DNA of 64,000 nt from Prosthecodimorpha staleyi (lineage in GTDB: Bacteria > Pseudomonadota > Alphaproteobacteria > Rhizobiales > Ancalomicrobiaceae): NCBI RefSeq assembly GCF_018729455.1, contig NZ_JAHHZF010000005.1:248001-312000 (forward strand), given 5' to 3'. How positions within the stretch are numbered: position 1 is the first letter of the stretch; each line of letters begins with the position of its first letter. The notes under the pieces were generated by a model. It was not told the origin of the DNA, did no database searches, and saw only the letters and a list, made by a program, of their open reading frames with translations. The position numbers and the translations under genes were made by a program. Of the stretch, positions 1 through 12,603 are shown piece after piece.

Positions 1-77
1 GGCCCGTGTCGGGTTGCTCGATCGATGGTGCGATCTCGACGGTCATCCACACCTTAATAACCGATGAACGACGAAAT

Positions 78-779
78 TCACATCCCCCGTTCGGCCCGTA
101 TGGTTTCGTAGGCCTTATTGAGCTCGGCGACCCGGTCGGTGAGCAGTTGCAGGGCTTCCTCCGGCACGCCCTTGGCGAAGTGCAGGTCGGGATGGCTCTC
201 GGTCACGAGCTGCCGCCAGCGCCGCTTGACCGCCTCGTCGGTCGCCTCGCGGGCGAGCCCGAGCACCCGGTAGGGGTCGGGTCCGCCGAGCCGGACATGG
301 CGGGCGGCGGCGCGCTCGAAGGCGTTCCGGTCGAGACCGAAAATCTCCGCCACCCGTTCGAGATAGGCGATTTCGAGATGGTGGACGAAGAGGTCCGCGG
401 TGGCGATGTGGAAGAGCCCGTCGAGCACGTCGGCGAGGAACATGCCGTCGCCCTCGGCGAGGTCGGCCATGCGCGCCGCATAGGCCTCGAAGCCGGCCAC
501 GTCGGCCTTGGCGAGGTCGAACAGGCGCTGCACGTTGGCCTCCTCGCCGGGCGGGATCTCGACCACGCGACGGAACGCCGCGACCTCGTCGTGGGATACG
601 ATGCCGTCCGCCTTCGCCATCTTGGCCGACAGCGCGATCAGCGCGACCGTGAAGGCGACCGGCTTCGAATCGGCCCCGAGCCGGCGAATCGCCGCGACCA
701 GGCGATCGATCAGCGGCACGATCCCTGTCGCCTGGCCGAGCGCGGCGACCACATCGCTGACGGCAGTCCAGATCGCCAC
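78..779 (-). CDS. TerB/DjlA-like co-chaperone with C-terminal J domain
   Basis: This is a 233-residue protein. Its helical TerB/DjlA-like region spans about residues 30-155, and a J domain occupies about 167-230 with the DnaK-stimulating HPD tripeptide at 196-198. Proteins of this kind recruit and stimulate DnaK. The TerB part is often a metal- or membrane-associated helical bundle. Unlike E. coli DjlA there is no obvious N-terminal transmembrane segment, so it is probably cytoplasmic or peripheral. It lies 49 bp downstream of the CDF transporter gene on the same strand and may be cotranscribed with it. The family call is firm; the exact client is unknown. Confidence 0.85.
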   Translation of the reverse strand: MAIWTAVSDVVAALGQATGIVPLIDRLVAAIRRLGADSKPVAFTVALIALSAKMAKADGIVSHDEVAAFRRVVEIPPGEEANVQRLFDLAKADVAGFEAYAARMADLAEGDGMFLADVLDGLFHIATADLFVHHLEIAYLERVAEIFGLDRNAFERAAARHVRLGGPDPYRVLGLAREATDEAVKRRWRQLVTESHPDLHFAKGVPEEALQLLTDRVAELNKAYETIRAERGM

Positions 780-828
780 GGCGCCCCCTCCCCTCGCCGG
801 TCTCGCGCCGCGCGAACCCGGCCCGTGC

Positions 829-1731
829 TCAGAGCACCACGATACCGTGATGCTTGGCCTTTTCCTCCGGCTCGATGTGAATGGTCACGATCGAATCCGG
901 TACGTCGGCCTCGATCGCATCCTCGATCCGGTCGCAGATGTCGTGGGCGTCGGAGACCGTCATGCCGCCGGGCACGACGAGATGAAAGTCCACGAAGGTG
1001 ACGCGCCCGGCATGGCGGGTCCTGAGGTCGTGGGCCTCGATGGCGCCCTCCCCGTGGGTCGACACCGCCTTGCGGATCTTCTCCTGGATGTCCGGCGCCG
1101 CAGCCGCATCCATCAGCCCGCCGACCGATTCGGTGACCAGGCTCCAGCCCGACCAGAGGATGTTGATCGCCACCAGGCCGGCCAGCAGCGGGTCGAGCAC
1201 ATGCCAGCCGGTCACGACCGCCAGGCCGACGCCGGCCAACACGCCGACCGAGGAGACCACGTCGGTCAGGAGATGGCGACCGTCGGCGATCAGCGCCGGC
1301 GACCGGTTGCGACGCCCGTAGCCGATCAGCAACCAGCACCACAGGCCGTTGATCGCGCTCGCCGCGATGTTGACGGCGAGGCCGCGCCAGTCGGCATTGA
1401 TCGGCTTCGGGTCGACATAGCCGCCCCAGGCCTCGCGCGCGATCGACAGCGCCGCGACCAGGATCAGCGCGCCTTCCAGCACGGCGGCGAAATATTCGAC
1501 CTTGTGGTGGCCGTAGGGATGGTTGCGGTCGGCCGGCTTGGCCGACAGGCTCACGGCGATGAAGGCCGCAACGGCGGCGACCACGTTGATCACGCTTTCC
1601 AGCGCATCCGAATAGAGCGCGATCGATCCGGTCCAGAGATAGGCCAGATACTTGAGGCCGAGCACCACGACGCCGACCACGATGCTGCCGAACGCAATCC
1701 TGCCGGTCATGGTCATGACGCCTCCTCGCAT
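829..1731 (-). CDS. Cation diffusion facilitator (CDF) family transporter
   Basis: This is a 300-residue inner-membrane protein of normal CDF length. The N-terminal two thirds hold about six hydrophobic segments and the C-terminal third is a cytoplasmic ferredoxin-like domain with His and Glu residues. Membrane-helix 2 carries SDALES (residues 41-46), a variant of the usual DxxxD/HxxxD metal site, and helix 5 carries DGRHLLTD with HxxxD. CDF proteins export Zn, Fe, Mn or related divalent cations by proton antiport; the substrate cannot be read from this sequence. A start at the later Met6 or Met8 is possible. Confidence 0.88.
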   Translation of the reverse strand: MRGGVMTMTGRIAFGSIVVGVVVLGLKYLAYLWTGSIALYSDALESVINVVAAVAAFIAVSLSAKPADRNHPYGHHKVEYFAAVLEGALILVAALSIAREAWGGYVDPKPINADWRGLAVNIAASAINGLWCWLLIGYGRRNRSPALIADGRHLLTDVVSSVGVLAGVGLAVVTGWHVLDPLLAGLVAINILWSGWSLVTESVGGLMDAAAAPDIQEKIRKAVSTHGEGAIEAHDLRTRHAGRVTFVDFHLVVPGGMTVSDAHDICDRIEDAIEADVPDSIVTIHIEPEEKAKHHGIVVL

Positions 1732-1880
1732 GCGACGGGTCTGGTCCGGGGCGGCCCGTGCCTCCCCATCCTGCGCCCCTAATGACGGAAGGGCATGACA
1801 CGGCCCTTCAGGACCGCATCATGCCCTCAGGGGCACCGGCGCCGACCCCTCGATCAAACCGCCTGAGGCGAGGGAATGGC

Positions 1881-1912
1881 GAAGAAAAAGAAAGAGTTCA
1901 ACCTCTTTTTTT
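1881..1912 (-). terminator. Possible intrinsic terminator after pccA
   Basis: A weak A/T-rich hairpin (AAAGAG and CTCTTT arms at 1891-1896 and 1903-1908, extended by A-T pairs) is followed on the minus strand by a T-rich tract. It lies about 75 bp beyond the pccA stop codon. The stem has few G-C pairs, so the call is tentative. Confidence 0.35.
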
Positions 1913-1987
1913 GCACCTGCGAACGAGTTGCACAGACAACGGTGGACAGCGGATCGATGGTCGATCCGCGTCTCCGTCGACTTCAAA

Positions 1988-4003
<2,016 letters not shown>

Positions 4004-4201
4004 CGTGGCGAATGCCCCCGCGTGACATGTCGAAGTCGGCTGGTTCTAGGCGGTTCCCATGGGCGCCGCAACATGGCCGAAGGATTGAGCGGCGCGGCGC
4101 ACGGGCGCATCGGCGGGATCGGATGCGCCCGTCGGCGTCGGGACGGCACCGAGCGGCGGCAAACGCGGAATCCGGCCCCCGAATCCGCCCCTTGATTGCC
4201 C

Positions 4202-4251
4202 CGATCAATCCTGGCCGGCGGTGCCGCGATCAATCCTGGCCGGCAGTGCCC
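4202..4251. repeat. Two-copy 25-bp tandem duplication at a gene end
   Basis: Two adjacent 25-bp units (4202-4226 and 4227-4251) match at 23 of 25 positions; both begin CGATCAATCCTGG. The second unit contains the last codons and stop codon of the transglutaminase-like gene. The first unit repeats them just past the stop. Confidence 0.8.
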
Positions 4252-4895
4252 GCAGGGGTCGGCGGTGCGGGGGCTCGGGCGACGAACTCGCGGGTCGACC
4301 AGGCGACCCAGCGGTTCGGGTGCTCGCGGCTCTGGCTGGAATGGAAGCGGTGGCCGGTCTTTTCGGGCGGCAGGACCTGGTCGGTCATGTTGTCGAGGAT
4401 CATGGGGCCCTGGTCGGTGTCGACGGTCAGCACCGCATGCCATTCGCCATTATAGGCGAGCACGACCGTCATCAGGAGCGCGGCGCGCGGCCAGCCGAGC
4501 GCCATCAGGCGGCGGCGCTTCTCCAAGGCGAAATCCTCGCAGTCGCCGGTGCCGTCGATCGGCAGGCTCCAATATTCCTCGCGGCCGAGGAAGGCCTGGT
4601 CGGTGACGTAGCGGATCGTATGATTGACGTCCTGATTGACGTCGACCAGCTGCTGCATCGTCTCGGCGCTGAGCCGGACCCGATCGAGGGCGCGATTGTG
4701 ATGGCTGCACAGGGCGGGGCTGCGCTTGCACAGATCCGCCCAGCCGGCCGGCGCATCGACCGGACGCAGTCCGGCCCCCTGCCCGCCGTCCAGCGCATTC
4801 GCCTGAGAAACGGTCAGGCCGACGCCCAAGCCGACAAGAAGCGCGCAGCGGAGGACCCATCCGGCCGGGACCGGCCCGATCGGTCCGGCTCGCAT
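4230..4895 (-). CDS. Transglutaminase-like cysteine protease (BTLCP, peptidase C93 family)
   Basis: This is a 221-residue exported protein. Residues 1-34 look like a signal peptide, with a hydrophobic stretch at 13-29 and an Ala-x-Ala cleavage site near QANA. The papain/transglutaminase-like triad can be read as Cys119 in GDCEDFA, His153 in EWHAVL and Asp168 in MILDNM, all in the contexts typical of bacterial transglutaminase-like cysteine proteases. Family members are periplasmic proteases, and some (LapG type) cut adhesins. The frame stays open to 5129, but the Met at 4895 is preferred because the signal peptide follows it directly. No c-di-GMP receptor partner such as LapD is visible nearby. 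Confidence 0.82.
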   Translation of the reverse strand: MRAGPIGPVPAGWVLRCALLVGLGVGLTVSQANALDGGQGAGLRPVDAPAGWADLCKRSPALCSHHNRALDRVRLSAETMQQLVDVNQDVNHTIRYVTDQAFLGREEYWSLPIDGTGDCEDFALEKRRRLMALGWPRAALLMTVVLAYNGEWHAVLTVDTDQGPMILDNMTDQVLPPEKTGHRFHSSQSREHPNRWVAWSTREFVARAPAPPTPAGTAGQD

Positions 4896-5490
4896 GGCGA
4901 TCGCGCCGCGCCCGAAGGCCGCGCCCGGCACGGTGCGGGCGACATGGGAGGCCGCCCCCGTCCGTCCGACCGGCAGGCGCAGGGCGCGCAACAAGGCACC
5001 CGCGCGGCGCTTTGCTGCATCCGCAACGTCCACGGCAAACCCCGTCGAATGATCTTGGCAGACTTCTTGAGCAGAGCGTTCAGCGATCGTCTGAATCGCA
5101 AAGGCTCTTTTGTTCCCATCACTATGCAAAAAATTTTTGCCGTGTCACACGGATTTCGGCCCGTGCTGGGGACCCGCCGGAAGGCGATGAATTGTCCGTG
5201 GCATTCGAGACACAGCGGGCTGTGGCATTCTAGTGATCGATTCGACTGGGCGGTCCGTGCCGGTAACTTGGCCGTGACCATGGCGATGCCTGCAATTCAC
5301 CGCAACTTTTACCGGTGCCGCCCAGACGCCCCCAGGCGCTGCCTGCCGCCCCCGGCCGCCGCCGCCGAATTTGCCGTCCCCCGGGGAATCGATCGCGCCG
5401 ACGGCGCCCGCGACAACCGGTCCGACGGACGTCACGAGGGCCGCGCGGCTTGCGCCGGCGGCCCTCGTCACACCTCAAACGGACCTTCGG
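4896..5490. other. Intergenic stretch, no gene recognised
   Basis: These 595 bases hold no convincing coding sequence apart from an unlikely N-terminal extension of the cysteine protease up to 5129. The segment around 5060-5160 is noticeably richer in A+T and probably carries the promoter of the protease gene. A long stem-loop near 5434-5468 is listed separately. Confidence 0.5.
5434..5468 (-). terminator. Stem-loop just after the TRAP receptor gene
   Basis: An 11-bp perfect inverted repeat (ACGAGGGCCGC / GCGGCCCTCGT, 13-nt loop) begins about 23 bp past the stop codon of the TRAP receptor gene. There is no U-tract, so it may be a transcript-end-stabilising hairpin or a Rho-associated structure rather than a classical intrinsic terminator. 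Confidence 0.4.
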
Positions 5491-7662
<2,172 letters not shown>

Positions 7663-7666
<4 letters not shown>

Positions 7667-8049
7667 AGTTCAACCGCCAGAAAGGCCCCGGCGACCCGCC
7701 GATTCTCAGCCAGCAGCACGTTGTAGGTACTGACCGCAGCCCCGGTCGCCATGGAATCGGAGCTGATGCCGCGCTCCCGGAAGCGGGCCTTGAGGGCCGG
7801 CGGCAGCGGCACGAGACCGGTCCCGGTGCCGACCAGCAGGATGTCGATCGGCTGCGTCTCGTCGAAGATCAGCCGGAACGCGGCCGGCGTCAGGTCGGCC
7901 GGCCCGGCCGCCGCCCAGGCATGGATCCCCGACGGCAGGCACAGGATCGAGCCGCGATGGCTCATGCCGGCAAAGCGGAAGCCGCCGCTGCCATAGGCCT
8001 CGACGGCGGCCCGTCCGGGAAAGAAGCCTTGAACCGGTGCGCTCGCCAT
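7663..8049 (-). CDS. Mth938-like domain protein (DUF498, NDUFAF3 homologue)
   Basis: This is a 128-residue single-domain protein of the Mth938/DUF498 fold, with the conserved core LPSGIHAW and the ILLVGTGTGLVPLPP strand-loop. Mitochondrial NDUFAF3 belongs to this family and helps assemble complex I. The bacterial proteins have no established enzymatic activity. The gene overlaps the following squalene-synthase-like gene by 4 bp and lies 9 bp after secF. Translational coupling therefore links it to the protein-translocation operon. Confidence 0.83.
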
Positions 8050-8058
8050 GGCGGCGGA

Positions 8059-9006
8059 TCAGGGCCGGGCCTTGGCGGCGGCGGCCGCATCGGACTTGGC
8101 CACCCCCTCAGGGCTGCCGCCGGTACGCAGCTTGAGGAAGATCAGCATCGGCGCGGAGACCACGATCGACGAATAGGTGCCGATCACAATGCCGACCAGC
8201 ATGGTGAAGTTGAAGCCACGCAGGGCCTCGCCGCCGAACACGAACAGGGCCAGGACGGCCATGAAGGTGGTCAGCGCCGTGCAGATGGTCCGCGACAGGG
8301 TCTGGTTGATCGACAGGTCGATCAGATCCGGCAGCGGCATCTTCTTGTATTTCCGCAGACTTTCGCGGATGCGGTCGTACACCACGACGGTGTCGTTGAG
8401 CGAATAGCCGACGATCGTCAGAACCGCGGCCAGGGACTGCAGGTCGAACTGCAGCTGGAAGATGATGATCACCCCCATGGTGAGGACGATGTCATGGGCG
8501 GTGGTCAGCACGGCACCGATGGCGAACTGCCATTCGAAGCGGAACCAGAGATAGATCAGCACGAGACCGAGCGAGACGGCGACCGCGATGGCGCCGTCGC
8601 GGCGCAGGTCGGCCGAGACGCTCGGGCCGACCACCTCGGTGCGGCGGATCTCGTAGGCGTCGCCGAGCTTGTCTTTGACCTTGTTCAGCGCCACCTGCTG
8701 GGCCGCGTCGCCGCCGGGCTGTTCCGGCAGGCGGATCATCACGTCGTCGCCCTGGCCGAAGCCTTGCACCTGGGCCTCGCCGAGCTCCAGCCCGCCGATC
8801 ATCTTGCGCAGTTCGGACAGATCGGCCGGCCCGCCCTTGTGGCGCACCTCGATCAGATTGCCGCCCGTGAAGTCGATGCCGTAGTTGATGCCCAAGGCGC
8901 CCCAGGCCATTACGGTCAGGACGAGCAGGCAGACCGAGATCGGAAAGGTGACGGTCCGCCACCTCATGAAGGGGATCTTGGTATCGTCCGGTATGAGCCG
9001 CAGCAT
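8059..9006 (-). CDS. secF: Protein translocase subunit SecF
   Basis: This is a 315-residue inner-membrane protein with six predicted helices. It carries the SecF signature GIDFTGGNLIEV in the first periplasmic region and the conserved GYSLNDTVVVYDRIRE segment in helix 4. SecF pairs with SecD to drive the late, proton-motive-force-dependent stage of preprotein export through SecYEG. It follows secD by 65 bp on the same strand. Length and motifs are standard. Confidence 0.97.
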   Translation of the reverse strand: MLRLIPDDTKIPFMRWRTVTFPISVCLLVLTVMAWGALGINYGIDFTGGNLIEVRHKGGPADLSELRKMIGGLELGEAQVQGFGQGDDVMIRLPEQPGGDAAQQVALNKVKDKLGDAYEIRRTEVVGPSVSADLRRDGAIAVAVSLGLVLIYLWFRFEWQFAIGAVLTTAHDIVLTMGVIIIFQLQFDLQSLAAVLTIVGYSLNDTVVVYDRIRESLRKYKKMPLPDLIDLSINQTLSRTICTALTTFMAVLALFVFGGEALRGFNFTMLVGIVIGTYSSIVVSAPMLIFLKLRTGGSPEGVAKSDAAAAAKARP

Positions 9007-9071
9007 GGGTCAATCCATCCGGGGCGGGCGACGTTCGAAGGAGCGCCGCGCCTGGGTGATAAGAATCGGGA

Positions 9072-10673
9072 TCAGAGCGGAACGCGCGCGGGGCGGTAGT
9101 GCCGCACCCACAGCGCCACCATCAGCCGGGTGACGGTCACGGCGGTGAAGAAGCTGGTGATGTTGCCGATCGCCAGCGTCACCGCGAAGCCGCGGATCGG
9201 GCCGGTGCCGAGGAAGAACAGCACCGCGGCGGCGATCAGCGTCGTCAGGTTGGAGTCGGTGATCGTTCCGATGGCCCGCGTGAAGCCGGTATCGATGGCC
9301 GAAATCGCGGACCGGCCGAGCCGCTGCTCCTCGCGCACGCGCTCGTAGATCAGCACGTTGGCATCGACCGCCATGCCGATCGACAGCGCGATGCCGGCGA
9401 TGCCCGGCAGCGACAGCGTCGCCCCGAGACTGGACAGGATCGCGAAGGTGAAGAAGACGTTGATGATCATCGCGACATTCGCGAAGATTCCGAGCAGCCC
9501 GTAGCTCGCCATCATGAACACGATCACGGCGACGCCGCCGATCACGGTCGCGAGCTTGCCGGCCGCGATCGAATCCGCGCCGAGGCCCGGACCGACGGTG
9601 CGCTCCTCGACGATGGTCAGCGTCGCCGGCAGTGCGCCGGCGCGCAGCAGGAGCGCGAGGTCGTTGGCCGACTGGACGGTGAAATTGCCCGAGATCTGGC
9701 CGGAGCCGCCGAGGATCGGCTCGCGGATGACCGGATCGCTGATCACCGTGCGGTCGAGCACGATCGCGAAGGGCCGGCCGACATTCTGCTGCGAGATGGT
9801 GGCGAATTTCTGCGCGCCTGACGTGTTGAAGCGGAATGACACCACCGCCTCACTCGACTGCTGGCTGAAGGTCGCCTGCGCATCGACCAGTTCCTCGCCG
9901 GTCAGCATCGCGCGGCGCTGGATCAGCACCGGGACCGGGGTCGGGTCGTTGGTGTAGAGGACTTCGGTGTCGGACGACTTGGCGCCTTCGAGCACGCTCG
10001 GCCCGCGGTCCTCGACCATGTGGAAGGTCAGCCGCGCGGTCTGCTGCAGGATCGCCTTCAGCCGGTCGGTATCCTGCAGGCCGGGCACCTGGACCAGGAT
10101 GCGGTTCGCGCCCTGGCGCGCGATCGACGGTTCGGTCGTGCCGAGTTGGTCGACGCGGCGGCGGATGACCTCGATCGACTGCTCGACGGCGCGCCGGACG
10201 CGGTGGTCGAGACCGGCCTGGGTCAGCGTCAGGCGGTAGAGCCCGGGCTCCGGGGTCTCGACCGTCAGGTCGTTGACCGGCTTGCCGCCGAAGGTGGTGT
10301 CGGCCAGATTCTGGATCAGGCCGTTGAGCTTGGCGGTGGCCTTCTCGATCTGGTTCTGGTCGGTGATGCGCACCTGCACGCTGGTCTGCTGGCTGCCGAG
10401 ACCGGTATAGCCGATCCGGTCCTCGCGCAGCACGCGGCGCACGTCGTCGCGCAGGATCTCGACCCGGTCCTTGACCAGCGCCGGCGTATCGACCTCGAGC
10501 ACCACATGGGCGCCACCCTGCAGGTCGAGACCGAGCGTCATCTGGCGCGCCGGCACCCAGGAGGGCAACGCGGCCAGCTGCTCGCGCGTGAAGAAGTTCG
10601 GCAGCGTGAAGAGGATGCCGGCGAGGCAGACCGCCACGATGGCGATGATTTTCCAGCGCGAGAAATACAGCAT
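9072..10673 (-). CDS. secD: Protein translocase subunit SecD
   Basis: This is a 533-residue membrane protein with one N-terminal helix, a large periplasmic P1 domain (about 35-340) and five C-terminal helices. The signature GLDLQGGAHVVLEVD is at about 49-63, and the helix 4 region carries GMAVDANVLIYERVREE, matching the SecD consensus. With SecF and YajC it forms the accessory translocase that pulls exported proteins across the membrane. yajC lies 84 bp upstream in the same orientation. Confidence 0.97.
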   Translation of the reverse strand: MLYFSRWKIIAIVAVCLAGILFTLPNFFTREQLAALPSWVPARQMTLGLDLQGGAHVVLEVDTPALVKDRVEILRDDVRRVLREDRIGYTGLGSQQTSVQVRITDQNQIEKATAKLNGLIQNLADTTFGGKPVNDLTVETPEPGLYRLTLTQAGLDHRVRRAVEQSIEVIRRRVDQLGTTEPSIARQGANRILVQVPGLQDTDRLKAILQQTARLTFHMVEDRGPSVLEGAKSSDTEVLYTNDPTPVPVLIQRRAMLTGEELVDAQATFSQQSSEAVVSFRFNTSGAQKFATISQQNVGRPFAIVLDRTVISDPVIREPILGGSGQISGNFTVQSANDLALLLRAGALPATLTIVEERTVGPGLGADSIAAGKLATVIGGVAVIVFMMASYGLLGIFANVAMIINVFFTFAILSSLGATLSLPGIAGIALSIGMAVDANVLIYERVREEQRLGRSAISAIDTGFTRAIGTITDSNLTTLIAAAVLFFLGTGPIRGFAVTLAIGNITSFFTAVTVTRLMVALWVRHYRPARVPL

Positions 10674-10756
10674 GTCTCACCGTTCATTGCCGCCCGGCTC
10701 GGCCGGGCTGGACATCGGCCGGCCGCGCTCGGCCGGCCGGGGTTGCCCCGATGGCG

Positions 10757-11092
10757 TCACGCCTCCTTGGCGGGCTCGCCCTTGGTGCGGACCTCGGCGA
10801 TCGCGCTGCGGACGACACGCACCTTGGTGCTCTCGCCGAGATCGACTTCGAGTTCGGTTTCGCTCACCACCTTGGAGACCTTGCCGATCAGACCACCGGT
10901 GGTCACGATCGTATCGCCACGGCGGACGCCGGCGAGCATCTCCTGATGACGCTTGGCCTGCTGGCGCTGCGGGCGGATGATCATGAAATACATGATCGGC
11001 AGGATGAAGAGGAACGGGGCCAACGTCATGAACAGATCGTTGGCTCCGGCTCCGGGCGCCGCCGCTTGAGCGAAGGCAGGCGTGACGAACAT
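10757..11092 (-). CDS. yajC: Preprotein translocase subunit YajC
   Basis: This is a 111-residue protein with a short N-terminal segment, one transmembrane helix (about 22-40) and the family motif RPQRQQAKRHQEML followed by a small beta domain with GDTIVTTGGLIGKV. It associates with SecDF. The frame stays open well upstream, but the ATG at 11092 is preceded by a GAGGAG ribosome site and gives the usual YajC length. It is the promoter-proximal gene of the yajC-secD-secF-Mth938-squalene synthase-like operon. Confidence 0.94.
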   Translation of the reverse strand: MFVTPAFAQAAAPGAGANDLFMTLAPFLFILPIMYFMIIRPQRQQAKRHQEMLAGVRRGDTIVTTGGLIGKVSKVVSETELEVDLGESTKVRVVRSAIAEVRTKGEPAKEA

Positions 11093-11478
11093 CGAAGACT
11101 CCTCGGAGGGCGGACGGGATAGCGCGCCTGATATGGTCCGGGCCGGGCGGTCCGGCAAGCGCACGGAAGCTTGTTTTCGGGACGGAGGCCCCGTCCCGAA
11201 GCGCGGCGGACTATAGCGACAGCGCGGATCTTTGCAAACGCCGCGTGCCGGCCCTGCACGAATCCGCTTCCCGGGCGGGGCGCTGCGGCCTTCGCAGGGC
11301 TCGGGCGCGCCCAGCGACCACACCAGGCGGCGACCAGCTGCGCAGCGATCAGTCGCGCGGCCACCAATCGCGCAGCGACCATGCGGGCGGTCGGCTTTCG
11401 CCCCGTGCGCCGGCCGTGCTATGGCGGCGGCCCGGTTTCGACCGCGATGCTCCAAGAAAACGCCCGGGAGGCGCGCCC
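11093..11478. other. Divergent intergenic region between yajC and the DUF815 ATPase gene
   Basis: This stretch separates two divergently transcribed genes and must hold both promoters. I could not pick out convincing -35/-10 elements. It contains a 15-bp minisatellite, listed separately. Frames that read through it toward the ATPase are Arg/Ala-rich and not protein-like. Confidence 0.5.
11329..11388. repeat. Four-unit 15-bp minisatellite
   Basis: Four diverged 15-bp units are visible at 11329, 11344, 11359 and 11374, each approximating (a/g)gc(g/c)a(c/t)ca(g/a)..cgc. They lie in the intergenic region upstream of the DUF815 ATPase gene. Read as protein they would give Val-Ala-Ala-Arg-Leu-type pentads, but no gene is supported there. 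Confidence 0.6.
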
Positions 11479-12366
11479 TTGTCCGATCCATCCGCCGACT
11501 TCGCCGCCCTCGTCGCCCGGCTCGACACGCTGATCGGGTTGATCGCCCGCGCGGTGCCGGACGCCCCGAAGCCGGTCGACCTCGCCGCCGCCGACGCCTT
11601 CGTCTGGCATCCGGTCGGCGACCGGCTGCAGCCGGTGCCCAAGGTCAACCGGGTCGAGATGACGCTCCTGCAGGGCATCGACCGGGCACGCGACACGCTG
11701 CTCGCCAATACCGAGCGCTTCGCGCGCGGCCTGCCGGCCAACAACGCGCTGCTCTGGGGCGCGCGCGGCATGGGCAAGTCGTCGCTGGTCAAGGCGGCGC
11801 ATGCCACCGTCAATCAGACGCTGCGCCAGGAGGGCGCGCTGCCGCTGAAACTCGTCGAGATCCATCGCGAGGACATCGAATCCCTGCCCGTTCTGATGGG
11901 GCTGGTCCGAGACGATCCGCACCGCTTCATCGTCTTCTGCGACGACCTCTCCTTCGATAGCGACGACACCTCCTACAAGTCGCTGAAGGCGGTGCTCGAA
12001 GGCGGCATCGAGGGACGGCCGGCCAACGTGATCTTCTATGCGACCTCCAACCGGCGCCATCTGCTGCCGCGCGACATGATGGAGAACGAGCGCTCGACGG
12101 CCATCAATCCGCACGAGGCGGTCGAGGAGAAGGTGTCGCTGTCCGACCGCTTCGGCCTCTGGCTCGGCTTCCACAAATGCAGTCAGGACGAATATCTGGC
12201 CATGGTGCGCGGCTATGCGGCCCATCTCGGACTGACGCTCGACGACGACCGCCTGGTGCGCGATTGCCTCGAATGGTCGACCACCCGCGGCTCCCGCTCC
12301 GGCCGCACCGCCTGGCAGTACATCCAGGACCTCGCCGGCCGCCAGGGCGTCCGCATCGACGGGTGA
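11479..12366 (+). CDS. DUF815 family AAA ATPase
   Basis: This is a 295-residue predicted P-loop ATPase. Walker A is GARGMGKSS (Lys100), Walker B is the FIVFCDDLSF strand, and the family-typical YATSNRRHLLPRDM (sensor-like) and EKVSLSDRFGLWLGF segments follow. Family members are cytoplasmic and of unknown function. They are commonly found beside the yajC-secDF block in alphaproteobacteria, as here. The TTG at 11479 is preferred as start because a GGGAG ribosome site lies 8 bp upstream and conserved sequence begins at once. The ATG at 11245 would add 78 low-complexity residues. Confidence 0.85.
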   Translation: MSDPSADFAALVARLDTLIGLIARAVPDAPKPVDLAAADAFVWHPVGDRLQPVPKVNRVEMTLLQGIDRARDTLLANTERFARGLPANNALLWGARGMGKSSLVKAAHATVNQTLRQEGALPLKLVEIHREDIESLPVLMGLVRDDPHRFIVFCDDLSFDSDDTSYKSLKAVLEGGIEGRPANVIFYATSNRRHLLPRDMMENERSTAINPHEAVEEKVSLSDRFGLWLGFHKCSQDEYLAMVRGYAAHLGLTLDDDRLVRDCLEWSTTRGSRSGRTAWQYIQDLAGRQGVRIDG

Positions 12367-12450
12367 GGCGGGTACGAAGGGCTGGTTCCGGAGGAGCCGG
12401 CTTCAGGGCGTGCTGACGGCCTTGCGCCCAAACGATAGTCGGACCTGCGA

Positions 12451-12472
12451 AAGCGCCCGGCGAGGGGCGCTT
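12451..12472. terminator. Hairpin between convergent genes
   Basis: An 8-bp perfect inverted repeat (AAGCGCCC / GGGCGCTT, 6-nt loop) lies between the convergent DUF815 ATPase and NlpD-like genes, with only a short T-run on either side. It is a possible bidirectional terminator. Confidence 0.35.
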
Positions 12473-12603
12473 GGGGGTCGTGCCGCATGCCGGCGGGGCC
12501 GCGGCAGGAAGTCCCTCGAAAAACAATGGAGGCGGCGGGGGCCTTTCGTGGGACCCTGGTCGCCGCCTCGAGGCTGCCGTCGATCCGGGCGGATCGGCGG
12601 CGG

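Noticed and set aside
1-77. Possible partial gene at the left edge
   Set aside because: The first 77 bases show no frame with recognisable protein sequence continuing from outside the window.
11245-11478. N-terminal extension of the DUF815 ATPase from an upstream ATG
   Set aside because: The 78 extra residues are Arg/Ala low-complexity and run through a 15-bp minisatellite. The TTG at 11479 has a ribosome site directly before conserved sequence.
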